This document shows, piece by piece, positions 54,127 to 63,015 of a stretch of DNA of 64,000 nt. Each line of letters begins with the position of its first letter. The first letter of the stretch is position 1. The stretch is from Paenibacillus arenosi (GTDB lineage Bacteria > Bacillota > Bacilli > Paenibacillales > Paenibacillaceae): NCBI RefSeq assembly GCF_014841135.1, contig NZ_JACYTN010000004.1, forward strand, positions 62,001 to 126,000, read 5' to 3'. The notes beneath the pieces are model-generated. The model had not been told where the DNA came from. It saw only the letters and a list, made by a program, of their open reading frames with translations, and did no database searches. The position numbers and the translations under genes are program-made.

Positions 54127-54145
54127 TTCGGATAGTCCTTCCGAA
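54127..54145. promoter_or_regulatory. Inverted repeat in the exporter/two-component divergent region
   Basis: TTCGGA, 7-bp spacer, TCCGAA, located 55 bp before the ATPase start. It is a possible response-regulator site for the exporter operon. Confidence 0.4.
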
Positions 54146-54171
54146 CAGGTCAAATTCGTCACTTTCTAACC

Positions 54172-54220
54172 ATGACTAAAGTCATATTGAAAAGGAGGAC
54201 AGGTATGTTTGTGGTATAAT
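54172..54220 (+). promoter_or_regulatory. Promoter of the sensor kinase with upstream palindrome
   Basis: Palindrome ATGACT-AA-AGTCAT (54172-54185) lies about 49 bp before the expected start point, upstream of an extended -10 TGGTATAAT (54212-54220). There is no -35 consensus between them, which suggests activator dependence, perhaps on the response regulator encoded here. Confidence 0.5.
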
Positions 54221-54242
54221 TAACCATGGAGGTGGGCGGACG

Positions 54243-55397
54243 GTGTTGAAACGTCACATAACGGTCCTCATTCAGTTCATACTTACCATCGTCACTTCAA
54301 TCGCTGTACTCTATACCGATAACATTTTCCATTGGTTTAGTGATCAAGAAGAGTTCTTCTTCTATGTATTCCTCTACCTAGGCTTGTCCCAAATCAGACA
54401 AATGTGGATACCGTCTCAATGGATAAAGCTTGGCTTTATGCTCGAACTTATTTATTCCTTAGTTTTGATATATACGTTTTCTGCTCTACTGGTCTTTCTG
54501 TTTGTTGCTACATGGATAACGGCACCAAAGTCATGGCATCCTTCCCTATTAGCAAAAGGTTTTATTATATCCTGGGTCGGATTATTGTCTGCTCTTAGCA
54601 ATTATTCATGGACTGCTATCATTCAGTTCAATTTGATGGCTATTGTAATAGGGATTCTTTTATATGGCTTAAGACAGTATGAGTGGGAAAAGCAGCATTT
54701 AATTATGCAAAATGACCAACTGCGCCAGCAAATGTATGAACTTCAGCAATCTAACCACGACATGATTCACTACGCACGAGCTATAGAAGAAATGAGTCAG
54801 GCGGAGGAACGAAGTCGAATCGCACATGACTTGCATGACGAATTGGGGCATCAATTTATTCGTCTCAAAATGATGATGGATGCTTCCGTTGAAGTTTCCA
54901 CATCCAATCAAGAACAAGCATTCAAACTGTTCACCGAAGTTCGTTCGCAGCTGGCAGCATGCATGGAACTGATGCGTTCAACGGTAAAGAGGCTGAAGCC
55001 CTCTGATCATCGGCTTCATTCCTATTCCTTAGAGCGACTGCAGCAGGAATACGCAAGCCCTAAGTTCTATGTCGATTATCAGGTGGAAGGCATACCATAT
55101 GTGTTGTATCCCAGTGTTGAAATAGCTTTATACCGTAACGCTCGTGAAGCTTTGACGAATGCCATTCGCCACGGTGCTGCTTCTAAGGCTTCCATCGTGC
55201 TGTACTATGAGCACAATCAAGTTGTACTGCAAGTATCTAATAATGGACGGCTGCCGCTAGAGCCTATTCAAAATGGGATCGGAATTCGAGGCATGCAAGA
55301 TAGAGCCCATACACTGGGTGGACATATCGAGGTCATATTGAAGCCTACGTTCTGCATACAAACGAGTTTACCTATCCGGCATAAGTACATAGATTAG
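54243..55397 (+). CDS. Sensor histidine kinase, HisKA_3 type (LnrJ-like)
   Basis: 384 aa from a GTG (GGAGGTGGGCGG upstream). Residues 1-145 hold five to six membrane segments with short loops, so it senses within the membrane. A coiled coil follows (145-185), then the phospho-accepting region RSRIAHDLHDELGHQF (His near 197) and the HATPase with ALYRNAREALTNAIRHG and GIGIRGMQDRA. The class pairs with NarL-type regulators such as the gene that follows. In Bacilli such intramembrane kinases detect membrane-active antibiotics. Confidence 0.9.
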   Translation: MLKRHITVLIQFILTIVTSIAVLYTDNIFHWFSDQEEFFFYVFLYLGLSQIRQMWIPSQWIKLGFMLELIYSLVLIYTFSALLVFLFVATWITAPKSWHPSLLAKGFIISWVGLLSALSNYSWTAIIQFNLMAIVIGILLYGLRQYEWEKQHLIMQNDQLRQQMYELQQSNHDMIHYARAIEEMSQAEERSRIAHDLHDELGHQFIRLKMMMDASVEVSTSNQEQAFKLFTEVRSQLAACMELMRSTVKRLKPSDHRLHSYSLERLQQEYASPKFYVDYQVEGIPYVLYPSVEIALYRNAREALTNAIRHGAASKASIVLYYEHNQVVLQVSNNGRLPLEPIQNGIGIRGMQDRAHTLGGHIEVILKPTFCIQTSLPIRHKYID

Positions 55398-55507
55398 TGC
55401 TTTCACTTTGAGCAAGAAACGAATGTTTACACGGCTTCCATTCAAGGAGCATATGCTGCTCTCTTCATCATGAAGACAGGACAAGCTGGATAATAGGGGG
55501 TACTGTG

Positions 55508-56188
55508 ATGAGTATTCGATTAATGATCTGCGATGATGATGTGTTTATACGTGAAAGCTTGAAGCTAATCTGTCAGCTGCAACCTGATTTTTCGGTCATC
55601 CATACTTGTGGAGGGGGGCATGAAGCAGCAGCGTTGGTTGCTGAAGAGCCTGTAGATGTAGTGTTAATGGATATGAGGATGCCAAATGGCGATGGTGTAG
55701 AAGGAACCCGTCTCGTCAAGCAACTGTGGCCTGCTACGAAAGTCCTTATTTTGACCACTTTCGATGATGAACAGCATATTATCGATGCACTGCGGCATGG
55801 TGCAAGTGGTTATTTGCTCAAAAATAGCGATCCATCACGCCTCATGGAAGCGGTGCGCACCGTACATAGCGGGTCGGTTCTTATGGATTCGTCTGTTGCG
55901 CTTAAACTTGCACATTTATTGCGTCATTCTAATGCGGAGACATCTGCTTCTGCATCGCAAACAGAAGCTCTGAATCAGCCTAACTGGGCTCATTATCAGT
56001 TAAACGCTTCGGAACAAGCTATTATCCAGCATATCGCGAACGGCTTGTCCAATCGCGAGATCGCTTCTACCTTATTTTTAAGTGAAGGAACGATCAAAAA
56101 TTACGTGACCGAAATACTGGCGAAATTGGAGCTTCGCGACCGGACACAGCTAGCCATTTGGTACTGGAAGCAGCTAAGCCGTCATTAA
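55508..56188 (+). CDS. Response regulator, NarL/FixJ family (LnrK-like)
   Basis: 226 aa from the ATG at 55508 (GGGGG 7 nt upstream; a GTG at 55505 is also in frame). The receiver domain has acidic pair CDDD near residue 9, phospho-acceptor Asp55 in VLMDMRMPNGDG, then LTTF and the K of LLKNSDPS. The LuxR-type DNA-binding domain covers about 160-226 (NASEQAIIQHIANGLSNREI, then EGTIKNYVTEILAKL). It is paired with the preceding kinase and probably activates the divergent exporter. Confidence 0.92.
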   Translation: MSIRLMICDDDVFIRESLKLICQLQPDFSVIHTCGGGHEAAALVAEEPVDVVLMDMRMPNGDGVEGTRLVKQLWPATKVLILTTFDDEQHIIDALRHGASGYLLKNSDPSRLMEAVRTVHSGSVLMDSSVALKLAHLLRHSNAETSASASQTEALNQPNWAHYQLNASEQAIIQHIANGLSNREIASTLFLSEGTIKNYVTEILAKLELRDRTQLAIWYWKQLSRH

Positions 56189-56340
56189 TCTTATACGCTA
56201 TGAATACATTACTTTATTGCTGTTATTGAATTATCAGTAAATATTTTCAATATTGCTCAACTGCTTTGATTGCTTTATACTACTGTGTATATTATTTCTG
56301 TCATATGAACAACAACATTATTCAAATCCTCATCAACTCC

Positions 56341-56600
56341 AAAGGTGAGGTAGAGGTTGCGGATGTTAATAGTAGGTGAAGGGAGACGGGAAGCGTCTAC
56401 GAACTTCACTGAAAGGAACAACCGCCGAAGTCTGCACGGTTCTAACTTCCAACTTGCAGGCTGGGGCTGCTGCTGAAAGGCGCAGCACTGCCATATTCGG
56501 ATTACCCGTCCGTCTATGGAGCGCTATCTTGACCAAGGGGCTAGTTGAGACGGAATATAGAGCCGTCCTAGCGATTTTCGCTTAGACGGTTTTTTTATAT
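56341..56600 (+). promoter_or_regulatory. Lysine riboswitch (L-box) with terminator
   Basis: Conserved L-box segments appear in order: GAGGTAGAGGTTGCGG (P1 and start of the core), AGTAGGTGAAGGGAGACGGG, CTGAAAGGAACAACCGCCGA, GCAGGCTGGGGCTGC with GAAAGGCGCAGC, and TATGGAGCGCTATCTTGACC. The expression platform ends in terminator GCCGTC...AGCG-ATTTT-CGCT...GACGGTTTTTTT (56562-56598). A GACGG upstream could form the competing antiterminator. It precedes lysP, so lysine would shut off its own uptake. Confidence 0.92.
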
Positions 56601-56667
56601 TTTCGGAGGCAACTTGCACCTTTTCGGTCATACTATTACCTAACATCTAAGGAGTGTGCCGAACATT

Positions 56668-58128
56668 ATGAGTAACACGAATAGTAATCAGAAATTGCAA
56701 CGGCATTTAAAAACAAGACATTTAACGATGATCGCACTAGGCGGTTCGATCGGTACAGGCTTATTCCTTGCAAGCGGTGGCGCAATCGCACAAGCAGGAC
56801 CTGGTGGTGCACTACTCGCTTTCACTGCTGTAGGCATTATGGTTTACTTCCTAATGACGAGTCTCGGTGAGCTCGCTACGTATATGCCAGAATCAGGCTC
56901 ATTCAGCACCTATGCTTCTCGCTTTGTTGATCCAGCGCTTGGCTTCGCACTTGGCTGGAACTTCTGGTTCAACTGGGCAATTACAATCGCATCTGAACTA
57001 GTAGCAGCTACATTAATTATTAAGTATTGGTTCCCAGATTCGAATTCGTTCTTATGGAGCTTCTTGTTCCTTGGCATTATTGTAGGGTTGAATTTATTAT
57101 CTGTTAAAGGCTACGGAGAATCGGAATACTGGTTCTCTATGATTAAAATCGGTACTGTACTTATCTTCCTAGTCGTCGGCCTACTTATGATTTTTGGCAT
57201 TATGGGCGGTGAGCGTACAGGATTTATCGGATTCGATACCTTTACTACTGGAGACGCACCATTCCATGGTGGCCTACTTGCGATACTTGGCGTATTTATG
57301 GCAGCAGGGTACTCGTTCCAAGGAACGGAGCTTGTCGGTATAGCAGCTGGTGAAACTGATAATCCACGTGAAAGTGTACCAAAAGCAATCCGTCAAATTT
57401 TCTGGCGCATCTTGTTGTTCTATATTTTAGCGATTTTTGTGATCGCGATGCTTATTCCATACACAGATCCGCGTCTACTAATGGGTGATGTTACGGATAT
57501 TAGTGTGAGTCCGTTCACCTTGGTGTTCGAAAAAGCAGGCATTGCATTTGCAGCTTCTGTCATGAATGCGGTTATTCTTACATCCGTATTGTCCGCTGGT
57601 AACTCCGGTATGTATGCATCTGCTCGTATCGTATATGTATTGGCGCAAGAAGGAAAAGCTCCTCGCTTCCTTGGCAAGCTAAGCAAACGCGGTGTTCCTG
57701 TAAATGCGATTTTGCTAACAGCTTCCATCGGTATGCTCGCTTTCCTAGCTTCTTTCTTCGGAGATGGTGCTGTTTACTTCTGGCTATTGTCTGCGTCTGG
57801 TATGTGCGGCTTTATCGCTTGGCTCGGTATTGCAATCAGTCATTATCGCTTCCGCCGTGCTTATGTGAGTCAAGGACGCAAGTTGGAAGATCTCGCTTAT
57901 CGCGCACGCTGGTTCCCATTCGGTCCATTGTTCGCATTTGCGCTGTGTCTAGTCGTTGTCATCGGACAGAGTCTACCGATTCTCGTCGCTGGAGACTATC
58001 ATTGGCTGGATATCGCGATGCCATATATTGGGCTTCCGTTGTTCCTTGCGGTATGGCTCGGCTACAAAATTAAATTTAAAACAAAAGTTATTCCACTGGA
58101 TCAATGCCAGCTGGATAGCCCAGAATAA
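56668..58128 (+). CDS. lysP: Lysine-specific permease (APC family)
   Basis: 486 aa from the ATG at 56668; a GTG at 56656 abuts the AAGGAG site and is less likely. Twelve membrane segments. The N-terminal amino-acid-permease signature RHLTMIALGGSIGTGLFLAS and the GYSFQGTELVGIAAGETDNP stretch in the middle are typical of LysP. The lysine riboswitch directly upstream strongly supports lysine as substrate. Monocistronic, ending at a terminator at 58205-58241. Confidence 0.95.
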   Translation: MSNTNSNQKLQRHLKTRHLTMIALGGSIGTGLFLASGGAIAQAGPGGALLAFTAVGIMVYFLMTSLGELATYMPESGSFSTYASRFVDPALGFALGWNFWFNWAITIASELVAATLIIKYWFPDSNSFLWSFLFLGIIVGLNLLSVKGYGESEYWFSMIKIGTVLIFLVVGLLMIFGIMGGERTGFIGFDTFTTGDAPFHGGLLAILGVFMAAGYSFQGTELVGIAAGETDNPRESVPKAIRQIFWRILLFYILAIFVIAMLIPYTDPRLLMGDVTDISVSPFTLVFEKAGIAFAASVMNAVILTSVLSAGNSGMYASARIVYVLAQEGKAPRFLGKLSKRGVPVNAILLTASIGMLAFLASFFGDGAVYFWLLSASGMCGFIAWLGIAISHYRFRRAYVSQGRKLEDLAYRARWFPFGPLFAFALCLVVVIGQSLPILVAGDYHWLDIAMPYIGLPLFLAVWLGYKIKFKTKVIPLDQCQLDSPE

Positions 58129-58204
58129 TAGTTAGCTGATAGCTAATGACAGCTGATACGAACGCTAATTATGCATCAAATACGCCGTAAGGCCGAATAA
58201 GAAA

Positions 58205-58241
58205 GAGCCCGCTCTCTGTCACTGACAGTAGATGCGGGCTC
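58205..58241. terminator. Bidirectional terminator between lysP and the DUF4097 gene
   Basis: GAGCCCGC pairs with GCGGGCTC, with an inner CTGTCA/TGACAG stem; T-rich bases follow. Confidence 0.85.
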
Positions 58242-58244
58242 GAT

Positions 58245-59096
58245 TTATTTATTACTATTATTATGGACTGTTCCTGACACTCGCTCAATAGTCGCATTTC
58301 CAGACGAATCAGACTCGATACGAACATCGCCTTCAATTTGTTCAATACGCAAGTCTCCGCTTTCATCCTCTACCGTAACATTTCCTTTTACCTGATCAAT
58401 CTTTACATTGCCGCTATCATCGACAACCACTATCATTCCACTATGATTCGATATTTCAATCTCGCCTGACGAATCTTTCATATTCACATTTCCTTGGTTA
58501 TTCGTAAGTATTACATTTCCAGAATCATCTAGTATTTCAAGATCGCCCTTCACTTCTTCGAGCTTAATATTACCTGACTCATCTGTAATTTTGACTGCAC
58601 CTTCAATATCTTTCAGTTCCATCTCTCCTGATTGGTCAGCAATCAAGACAGGTCCAGTGATTCCAGAAACGGCAATATCACCCGACTCATCGACAATGTC
58701 CAACTCCATCTTCCGTGGCACTGATAAAGTAATATCCATTTGGTGTAATACATGTATTCCAAATGAAGATGATGACAAGGAATTAACGAACTCTGCTTCC
58801 TCCCCGCGCTCCGTAAACGTCATCTTAAATGCTTCACTCGGTACATTTTCCGTACGTTTAATCTTTGCTACCGCTTCTATTTTATCGACTTGATCGCTAC
58901 CAACTATCGTAAGATCACCCGATGGATTACTAACCCGCAGCTTCTTAATAGCCCCTGCTTCGATTTGTGCCGTTTGTTGTTCCTCTATAATCTTATCTTC
59001 TGTGCAGCCCGATACAATTGTCATCAGAGCTGCCGTCGCTAATGCATAGCTAATAGTCTTTATACATGACTTGCGCCGTCTGTTCAACATACCCAC
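58245..59096 (-). CDS. DUF4097-type beta-helix lipoprotein
   Basis: 283 aa. The lipobox is IVSGCTE, with Cys near residue 31. After an N-terminal part of about 100 residues comes a regular solenoid: about eight repeats of 19-20 residues with the pattern hhDxSGNhxhxxhxGxhxI (for example DDSGNVILTNNQGNVNMKDS). This is the right-handed parallel beta-helix expected for DUF4097 adhesin-like proteins. It is surface-anchored. The function is unknown; related proteins are often near envelope-stress genes. Confidence 0.82.
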   Translation of the reverse strand: MGMLNRRRKSCIKTISYALATAALMTIVSGCTEDKIIEEQQTAQIEAGAIKKLRVSNPSGDLTIVGSDQVDKIEAVAKIKRTENVPSEAFKMTFTERGEEAEFVNSLSSSSFGIHVLHQMDITLSVPRKMELDIVDESGDIAVSGITGPVLIADQSGEMELKDIEGAVKITDESGNIKLEEVKGDLEILDDSGNVILTNNQGNVNMKDSSGEIEISNHSGMIVVVDDSGNVKIDQVKGNVTVEDESGDLRIEQIEGDVRIESDSSGNATIERVSGTVHNNSNK

Positions 59097-59178
59097 CCCA
59101 TATTGTTTTGTCTATTTCTTATTCGACGCAACTTCCAAGTTTTCCCCTTCAACATTTGAATCTAGAGCATCATATTAA

Positions 59179-59886
59179 TTATCCAAGTGATGTCAGCAGC
59201 ACTGCAATCGCATTTACAGCGCCATGAATGATAACTGCTGGCCAGATCGAATTAGTCCGCTCGTACGCCCACGCAGTAACAACACCACACAAGAAGTTAA
59301 CCGGCATCGCATTAAACGTGGGAATGTGAATAATTGTAAAAATGAGCGAACTTAGAAAGATTCCCCAACCGATACCAAGACGTGTACGTAACCAACGATA
59401 TAAGAACCCTCGATAAAAAATTTCCTCATAAATCGGTGAAATAATAGCTGCTGATATAAATGAAATCGAAACAGCGAGTAACGTTACATTTTGCTGCATC
59501 GCCTCTGTTTTACGATTATCATAGGAATTTCCGACTAAAAGCACAGTCAGTTCCATAACGACTACACTGCCAACAAGATACAACAGCGTCCAGCCAACAA
59601 TCTTCCACCAGTCCTTTGCTGGAAATGAGCGCAAGCCTACTTCACTCCAAGAAAGCTTTTGTGGACGAAGAGCGATAAAGTACACCCCTAGTAGTAGAAC
59701 AATGGCAATGGTAAGCCCCATCAATGTTCCCGAATATAATTCATTTCCGAGCCACTTTGTGTACATAGGTGCTACTACAAATTTGATAACCCCAATAACG
59801 AAGCCAAACTCTAGCAGAAGTAGCGCTGCCAACTCTTTCCACGTCCAGTTATCTTGTATTTTCCAGTTCATTTCGCCGCTCTTCAT
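59179..59886 (-). CDS. CPBP family intramembrane glutamic protease
   Basis: 235 aa with seven to eight membrane segments. The protease motifs are PIYEEIFYRGFLYRWL (EExxxR, about residue 150), FTIIHIP (FxxxH, about 187) and the last HGAVNAIA. Bacterial CPBP (Abi/CAAX-like) proteases process peptides or act in self-immunity to bacteriocins. No peptide gene is seen beside it. Confidence 0.88.
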   Translation of the reverse strand: MKSGEMNWKIQDNWTWKELAALLLLEFGFVIGVIKFVVAPMYTKWLGNELYSGTLMGLTIAIVLLLGVYFIALRPQKLSWSEVGLRSFPAKDWWKIVGWTLLYLVGSVVVMELTVLLVGNSYDNRKTEAMQQNVTLLAVSISFISAAIISPIYEEIFYRGFLYRWLRTRLGIGWGIFLSSLIFTIIHIPTFNAMPVNFLCGVVTAWAYERTNSIWPAVIIHGAVNAIAVLLTSLG

Positions 59887-60002
59887 GTTCCTTACTCCTT
59901 TGTCTCATGTGATTTACATTCACTATATGGGGTGACGTAACGTCACCTGCAAGCACTTTTTTTTGTAATGATTTCTGTGCGAGTTTTTAGCCAATAAAAA
60001 TA

Positions 60003-60032
60003 GCCCGTTACCTCCAAGGAGACAACGGGCCA
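60003..60032 (-). terminator. Terminator downstream of the transglutaminase-like gene
   Basis: GCCCGTT-ac-CTCC-aa-GGAG-ac-AACGGGC, a nearly complete stem; the minus strand continues TATTTTTA. Confidence 0.8.
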
Positions 60033-60112
60033 TGCTCTTTCTTTTTTCAAATAAAGAGAAAGGTAGCGTTTTTAACAAGTATGTGATTGGTTAAGCTTTC
60101 AACGGTCACGTC

Positions 60113-61012
60113 TTAACCCTTCTTATACGATTGCACTGCCTGTGGAAACTTTGCACGGTCCCATGTATGATCACGCCCAATTTCCTCATCACTGAGCAAG
60201 TAATACGTATGCAAAATACGATTGCGTTTGTCTGGCAGCGGATCATTCCATGTAGCATCCACATGATACCATTGTCCATCAAGCTGAACCATATTCCAGG
60301 CATGCAGTTGTCCACCCGCATTGCCTTCAACGACGCGACTCGTTATCCCTGCATCCTCATACAACGCTTGCAATAACAAAGCATAACCTTGACAGACGGT
60401 ACTTCCTACCGTAATTGCTTCATAGGCCGTGAACCTCGTCATTGTCGCATCATAAGCAAGCTGACTCACAACAAAGTCATGCAGCGTTTTCACTTTTTGC
60501 TCCTCACTCATGCCAGGTGTAACCAGCCGTTCCACTTGCTCTTTCGCATATTGACGAACTTGTTGGTACTGCTCGTACGTTTCTCGATACTGAACATAGA
60601 CGGATACTAACGCTCCTTTTCCGAATGATTTCCAGTGAAAGGTGTAGCGGCTGACGTTATACCGAATAAACGGGTTCGAATATAAAGCATCGTTCAATAC
60701 CTCGGTGAGTATCTGGCTGAATTGGTCAATCGATCCTTCGTACTTAAATTGAATCGTTGTATTCCGCTGCGCCAATCGTTCTGCAATCCAACTCTCCATC
60801 ATGTGCTCATCAGACAGGTTCACGGATGAAGACTCCGCTTCAACATGCGGCCACGATATACAACTGCTCCACATCAATACGAAAATAAGCGTCGCTATCA
60901 TCATACGCATACTTCGATGTACCCACCGTGAGCGGTGTATTCGCTGCTTCAACACCCGCTGTTTTCTACTCGAACAAACGAATGAACAAGCCTTCTCTTC
61001 CTCTTGATTCAT
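60113..61012 (-). CDS. Transglutaminase-like cysteine peptidase-fold protein, membrane-anchored
   Basis: 299 aa from the ATG at 61012, with GGAGGTGG upstream; the longer frame to 61189 has no ribosome binding site. A basic N-terminus and one membrane segment or signal at about 35-55 (MMIATLIFVLMWSSCISW). Residues 60-170 are an unknown helical region. A transglutaminase-like core covers 175-270, with catalytic Cys in STVCQGYALLLQ, His in HAWNMV and Asp in HVDATWNDP. The fold is shared by transglutaminases and peptidases; the actual reaction is unknown. It acts outside the membrane. Confidence 0.83.
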   Translation of the reverse strand: MNQEEEKACSFVCSSRKQRVLKQRIHRSRWVHRSMRMMIATLIFVLMWSSCISWPHVEAESSSVNLSDEHMMESWIAERLAQRNTTIQFKYEGSIDQFSQILTEVLNDALYSNPFIRYNVSRYTFHWKSFGKGALVSVYVQYRETYEQYQQVRQYAKEQVERLVTPGMSEEQKVKTLHDFVVSQLAYDATMTRFTAYEAITVGSTVCQGYALLLQALYEDAGITSRVVEGNAGGQLHAWNMVQLDGQWYHVDATWNDPLPDKRNRILHTYYLLSDEEIGRDHTWDRAKFPQAVQSYKKG

Positions 61013-61267
61013 CAAGCCACCTCCACCTATGGCAAGCCTTATCGCAGGATGATCCATAGCGTAGCATAGTGTGTATAAGAAGACTGTCACGTTATGGAGT
61101 GCCCACTGGTCACTCCCAATCCCGCTATCTTGCAGTACTCGACAACGTCTTTCATACGTTGAGCGTATCGGAGAGCTTATGCACAACACGAAGCAAGATT
61201 AGCAGCTTGATGGTCTATAAAGAGGGCGAATAACAGAGAGCAATGACTGAAAATTAATCCAATTCTA

Positions 61268-61311
61268 CAAAAAAAACGTCCTCGCAGGCACAATCGTGCT
61301 TACGAAGACGT
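61268..61311 (-). terminator. Terminator of the alpha/beta hydrolase gene
   Basis: ACGTC/GACGT outer pairing with an inner GCAC-AATC-GTGC hairpin; the minus strand continues TTTTTTTTGTAG. It overlaps the last codons of the gene. Confidence 0.75.
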
Positions 61312-62250
61312 ACATTTATCAGAATAATGTGGAGAAACTGCTACTTGCTTTACATGCTGATTAAGAAAAGGCAGGACAGCCTCCCAAAATGCCGGGTCCT
61401 GTTCAGAGCAACTGTGCCCATTCGTATGGACGAACAAATGAGGCAATTCATAAGGCAGGTCTGTTATAATCCCTTGCAATTCTGACGGTGGAATAAACGT
61501 ATCGCCCATGGAATGGATCATATACAACGGCACTCTTCCTGCACCGCGTCGTTCATTGCGAAGGATCGTCTCACGAATATTAATAGCGTCGAAGTCTGCT
61601 CTATTAATTCGGGATCGCAGCAGCCAGATGCGCGGCACAAGTTGTGCCAATGGGAAAATGGGTAGTCCTCTGCGCTTTAATTCAGCAGTTATCATCGTAA
61701 ACGGATTGGCCGGCATCGAATCGGTTACAATCGCTTGTACCTCTAGCCCTTCATCCAGCGCCAGCATCGCACCAAAGCCTCCTAGTGAATGACCAAGGAT
61801 GCCTATTCGTGCAGCATCAAGTTCTGGACGACTATGAGCATAGCGAACTGCCGCAAGCAAGTCATCACGAAACAGCAGTGCAGATGGCGCCTTCACTGCA
61901 CCGCTTTCTCCATGACTTGCAACATCATAGACGATAACGGCATGACCTGCTGCTCGAAAGGGCTCCACATAGCGCAGCACTCGAGCGCGATTGGAAGCCC
62001 AGCCATGAGAAATAATAATGACTGACAATGGTTCATTACGAAGCTCTTGCTGCCCATTGGTCGGCCAGAGCAGCCAGCCTTTTAACCATGCGCTGCCCTG
62101 AAATTCAATCGATTCATACTCTCCAGTTGGCTGTACCTCAATTGGCATTCTTCGCGGCGATTGGCTTTTGACAGACAAGCGCCAAATAACCATTAGAAAG
62201 AGAAGAAATAATATGACGACTGCAATGATAAACAAGCTAATGAACAGCAT
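61300..62250 (-). CDS. Alpha/beta hydrolase with N-terminal membrane anchor
   Basis: 316 aa. One hydrophobic segment at residues 2-25 is followed by an alpha/beta-hydrolase fold. The HGW oxyanion loop is in SVIIISHGWASNRARV, the nucleophile Ser in GILGHSLGGFGAM (about 153), an Asp near 265 in SMGDTFIPPSE, and the His in HTNGHS. Close to prolyl-oligopeptidase-like/dienelactone-type esterases. The substrate is unknown. Confidence 0.86.
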   Translation of the reverse strand: MLFISLFIIAVVILFLLFLMVIWRLSVKSQSPRRMPIEVQPTGEYESIEFQGSAWLKGWLLWPTNGQQELRNEPLSVIIISHGWASNRARVLRYVEPFRAAGHAVIVYDVASHGESGAVKAPSALLFRDDLLAAVRYAHSRPELDAARIGILGHSLGGFGAMLALDEGLEVQAIVTDSMPANPFTMITAELKRRGLPIFPLAQLVPRIWLLRSRINRADFDAINIRETILRNERRGAGRVPLYMIHSMGDTFIPPSELQGIITDLPYELPHLFVHTNGHSCSEQDPAFWEAVLPFLNQHVKQVAVSPHYSDKCTSS

Positions 62251-62355
62251 AACTACCTAGCCTTCTTTCAACTATATTCCATAGCAAGGACAGCTTGGTT
62301 ACAACTATACATAGTCTAGTGAACAAACCTATTGTATTTCTCTTATCTTCCTCAA

Positions 62356-63015
62356 CTACGTTAAATGACGAACCGTATTCACCCATTCAGATGCATGCTC
62401 CTCTAGCTCCTGCCATGCAGCCGCTCGAATAAAGTCACCGCGAACAAGCTTGGAACCAAGCCCGAATGCCGACGCTCCTGCCGTCCAATATTGCTGTACA
62501 TTATGCAGATCAATGCCACCTGTCGCCATCAGCGGTATATGACCGAGCGGGCCGCGCACTTCACGTATATACTCTGAACCGAGACTACCAAGCGGGAACA
62601 ACTTTAACACCGGAGCCCCTGCCTTCCATGCACGCACCATTTCAGTTGGAGTCAGTACGCCTGGCCATACGTCGATTCCTCGACTATGGGCAAGTTCAAT
62701 CACTTTCTCATCCAAGTTCGGCGTAATTAAAAATTGCGCCCCGCTGTCCAAAGCCTCTCGTGCTGTTTCTTCATCTATAACCGTTCCAGCACCGATAAAT
62801 ACCTGCTCCCCGAAGCGTTCACGCCATCTGGATACGATAGCCGCAGCTCCATCTGTATTCATCGTCACTTCCAACAATGTAATACCACCTCGAATTAAAG
62901 CTGCAGCGGCCTCATCAGCGGCCTCTCCCGTATAACCGCGGAATATTGCAACGATGCGCTGATGCAGCAATTCAGCTGTCGCAGCAGTATGTAAATAAGG
63001 AGCAGCCTTAGACAT
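62356..63015 (-). CDS. eda: KDPG/KHG aldolase
   Basis: 219 aa from an ATG at 63015 (a GTG at 63024 is also in frame; neither has a clear ribosome binding site). It is a TIM barrel with RIVAIFRG at the start, catalytic Glu in LLEVTMNT, FIGAGTV, the Schiff-base Lys in APVLKLFPLG (about 133), and the phosphate site MATGGIDLHN. It splits 2-keto-3-deoxy-6-phosphogluconate into pyruvate and glyceraldehyde-3-phosphate, or the hydroxy-oxoglutarate analogue. It overlaps the upstream ROK kinase gene by 8 bp, so the two act in one sugar or sugar-acid pathway. Confidence 0.93.
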   Translation of the reverse strand: MSKAAPYLHTAATAELLHQRIVAIFRGYTGEAADEAAAALIRGGITLLEVTMNTDGAAAIVSRWRERFGEQVFIGAGTVIDEETAREALDSGAQFLITPNLDEKVIELAHSRGIDVWPGVLTPTEMVRAWKAGAPVLKLFPLGSLGSEYIREVRGPLGHIPLMATGGIDLHNVQQYWTAGASAFGLGSKLVRGDFIRAAAWQELEEHASEWVNTVRHLT

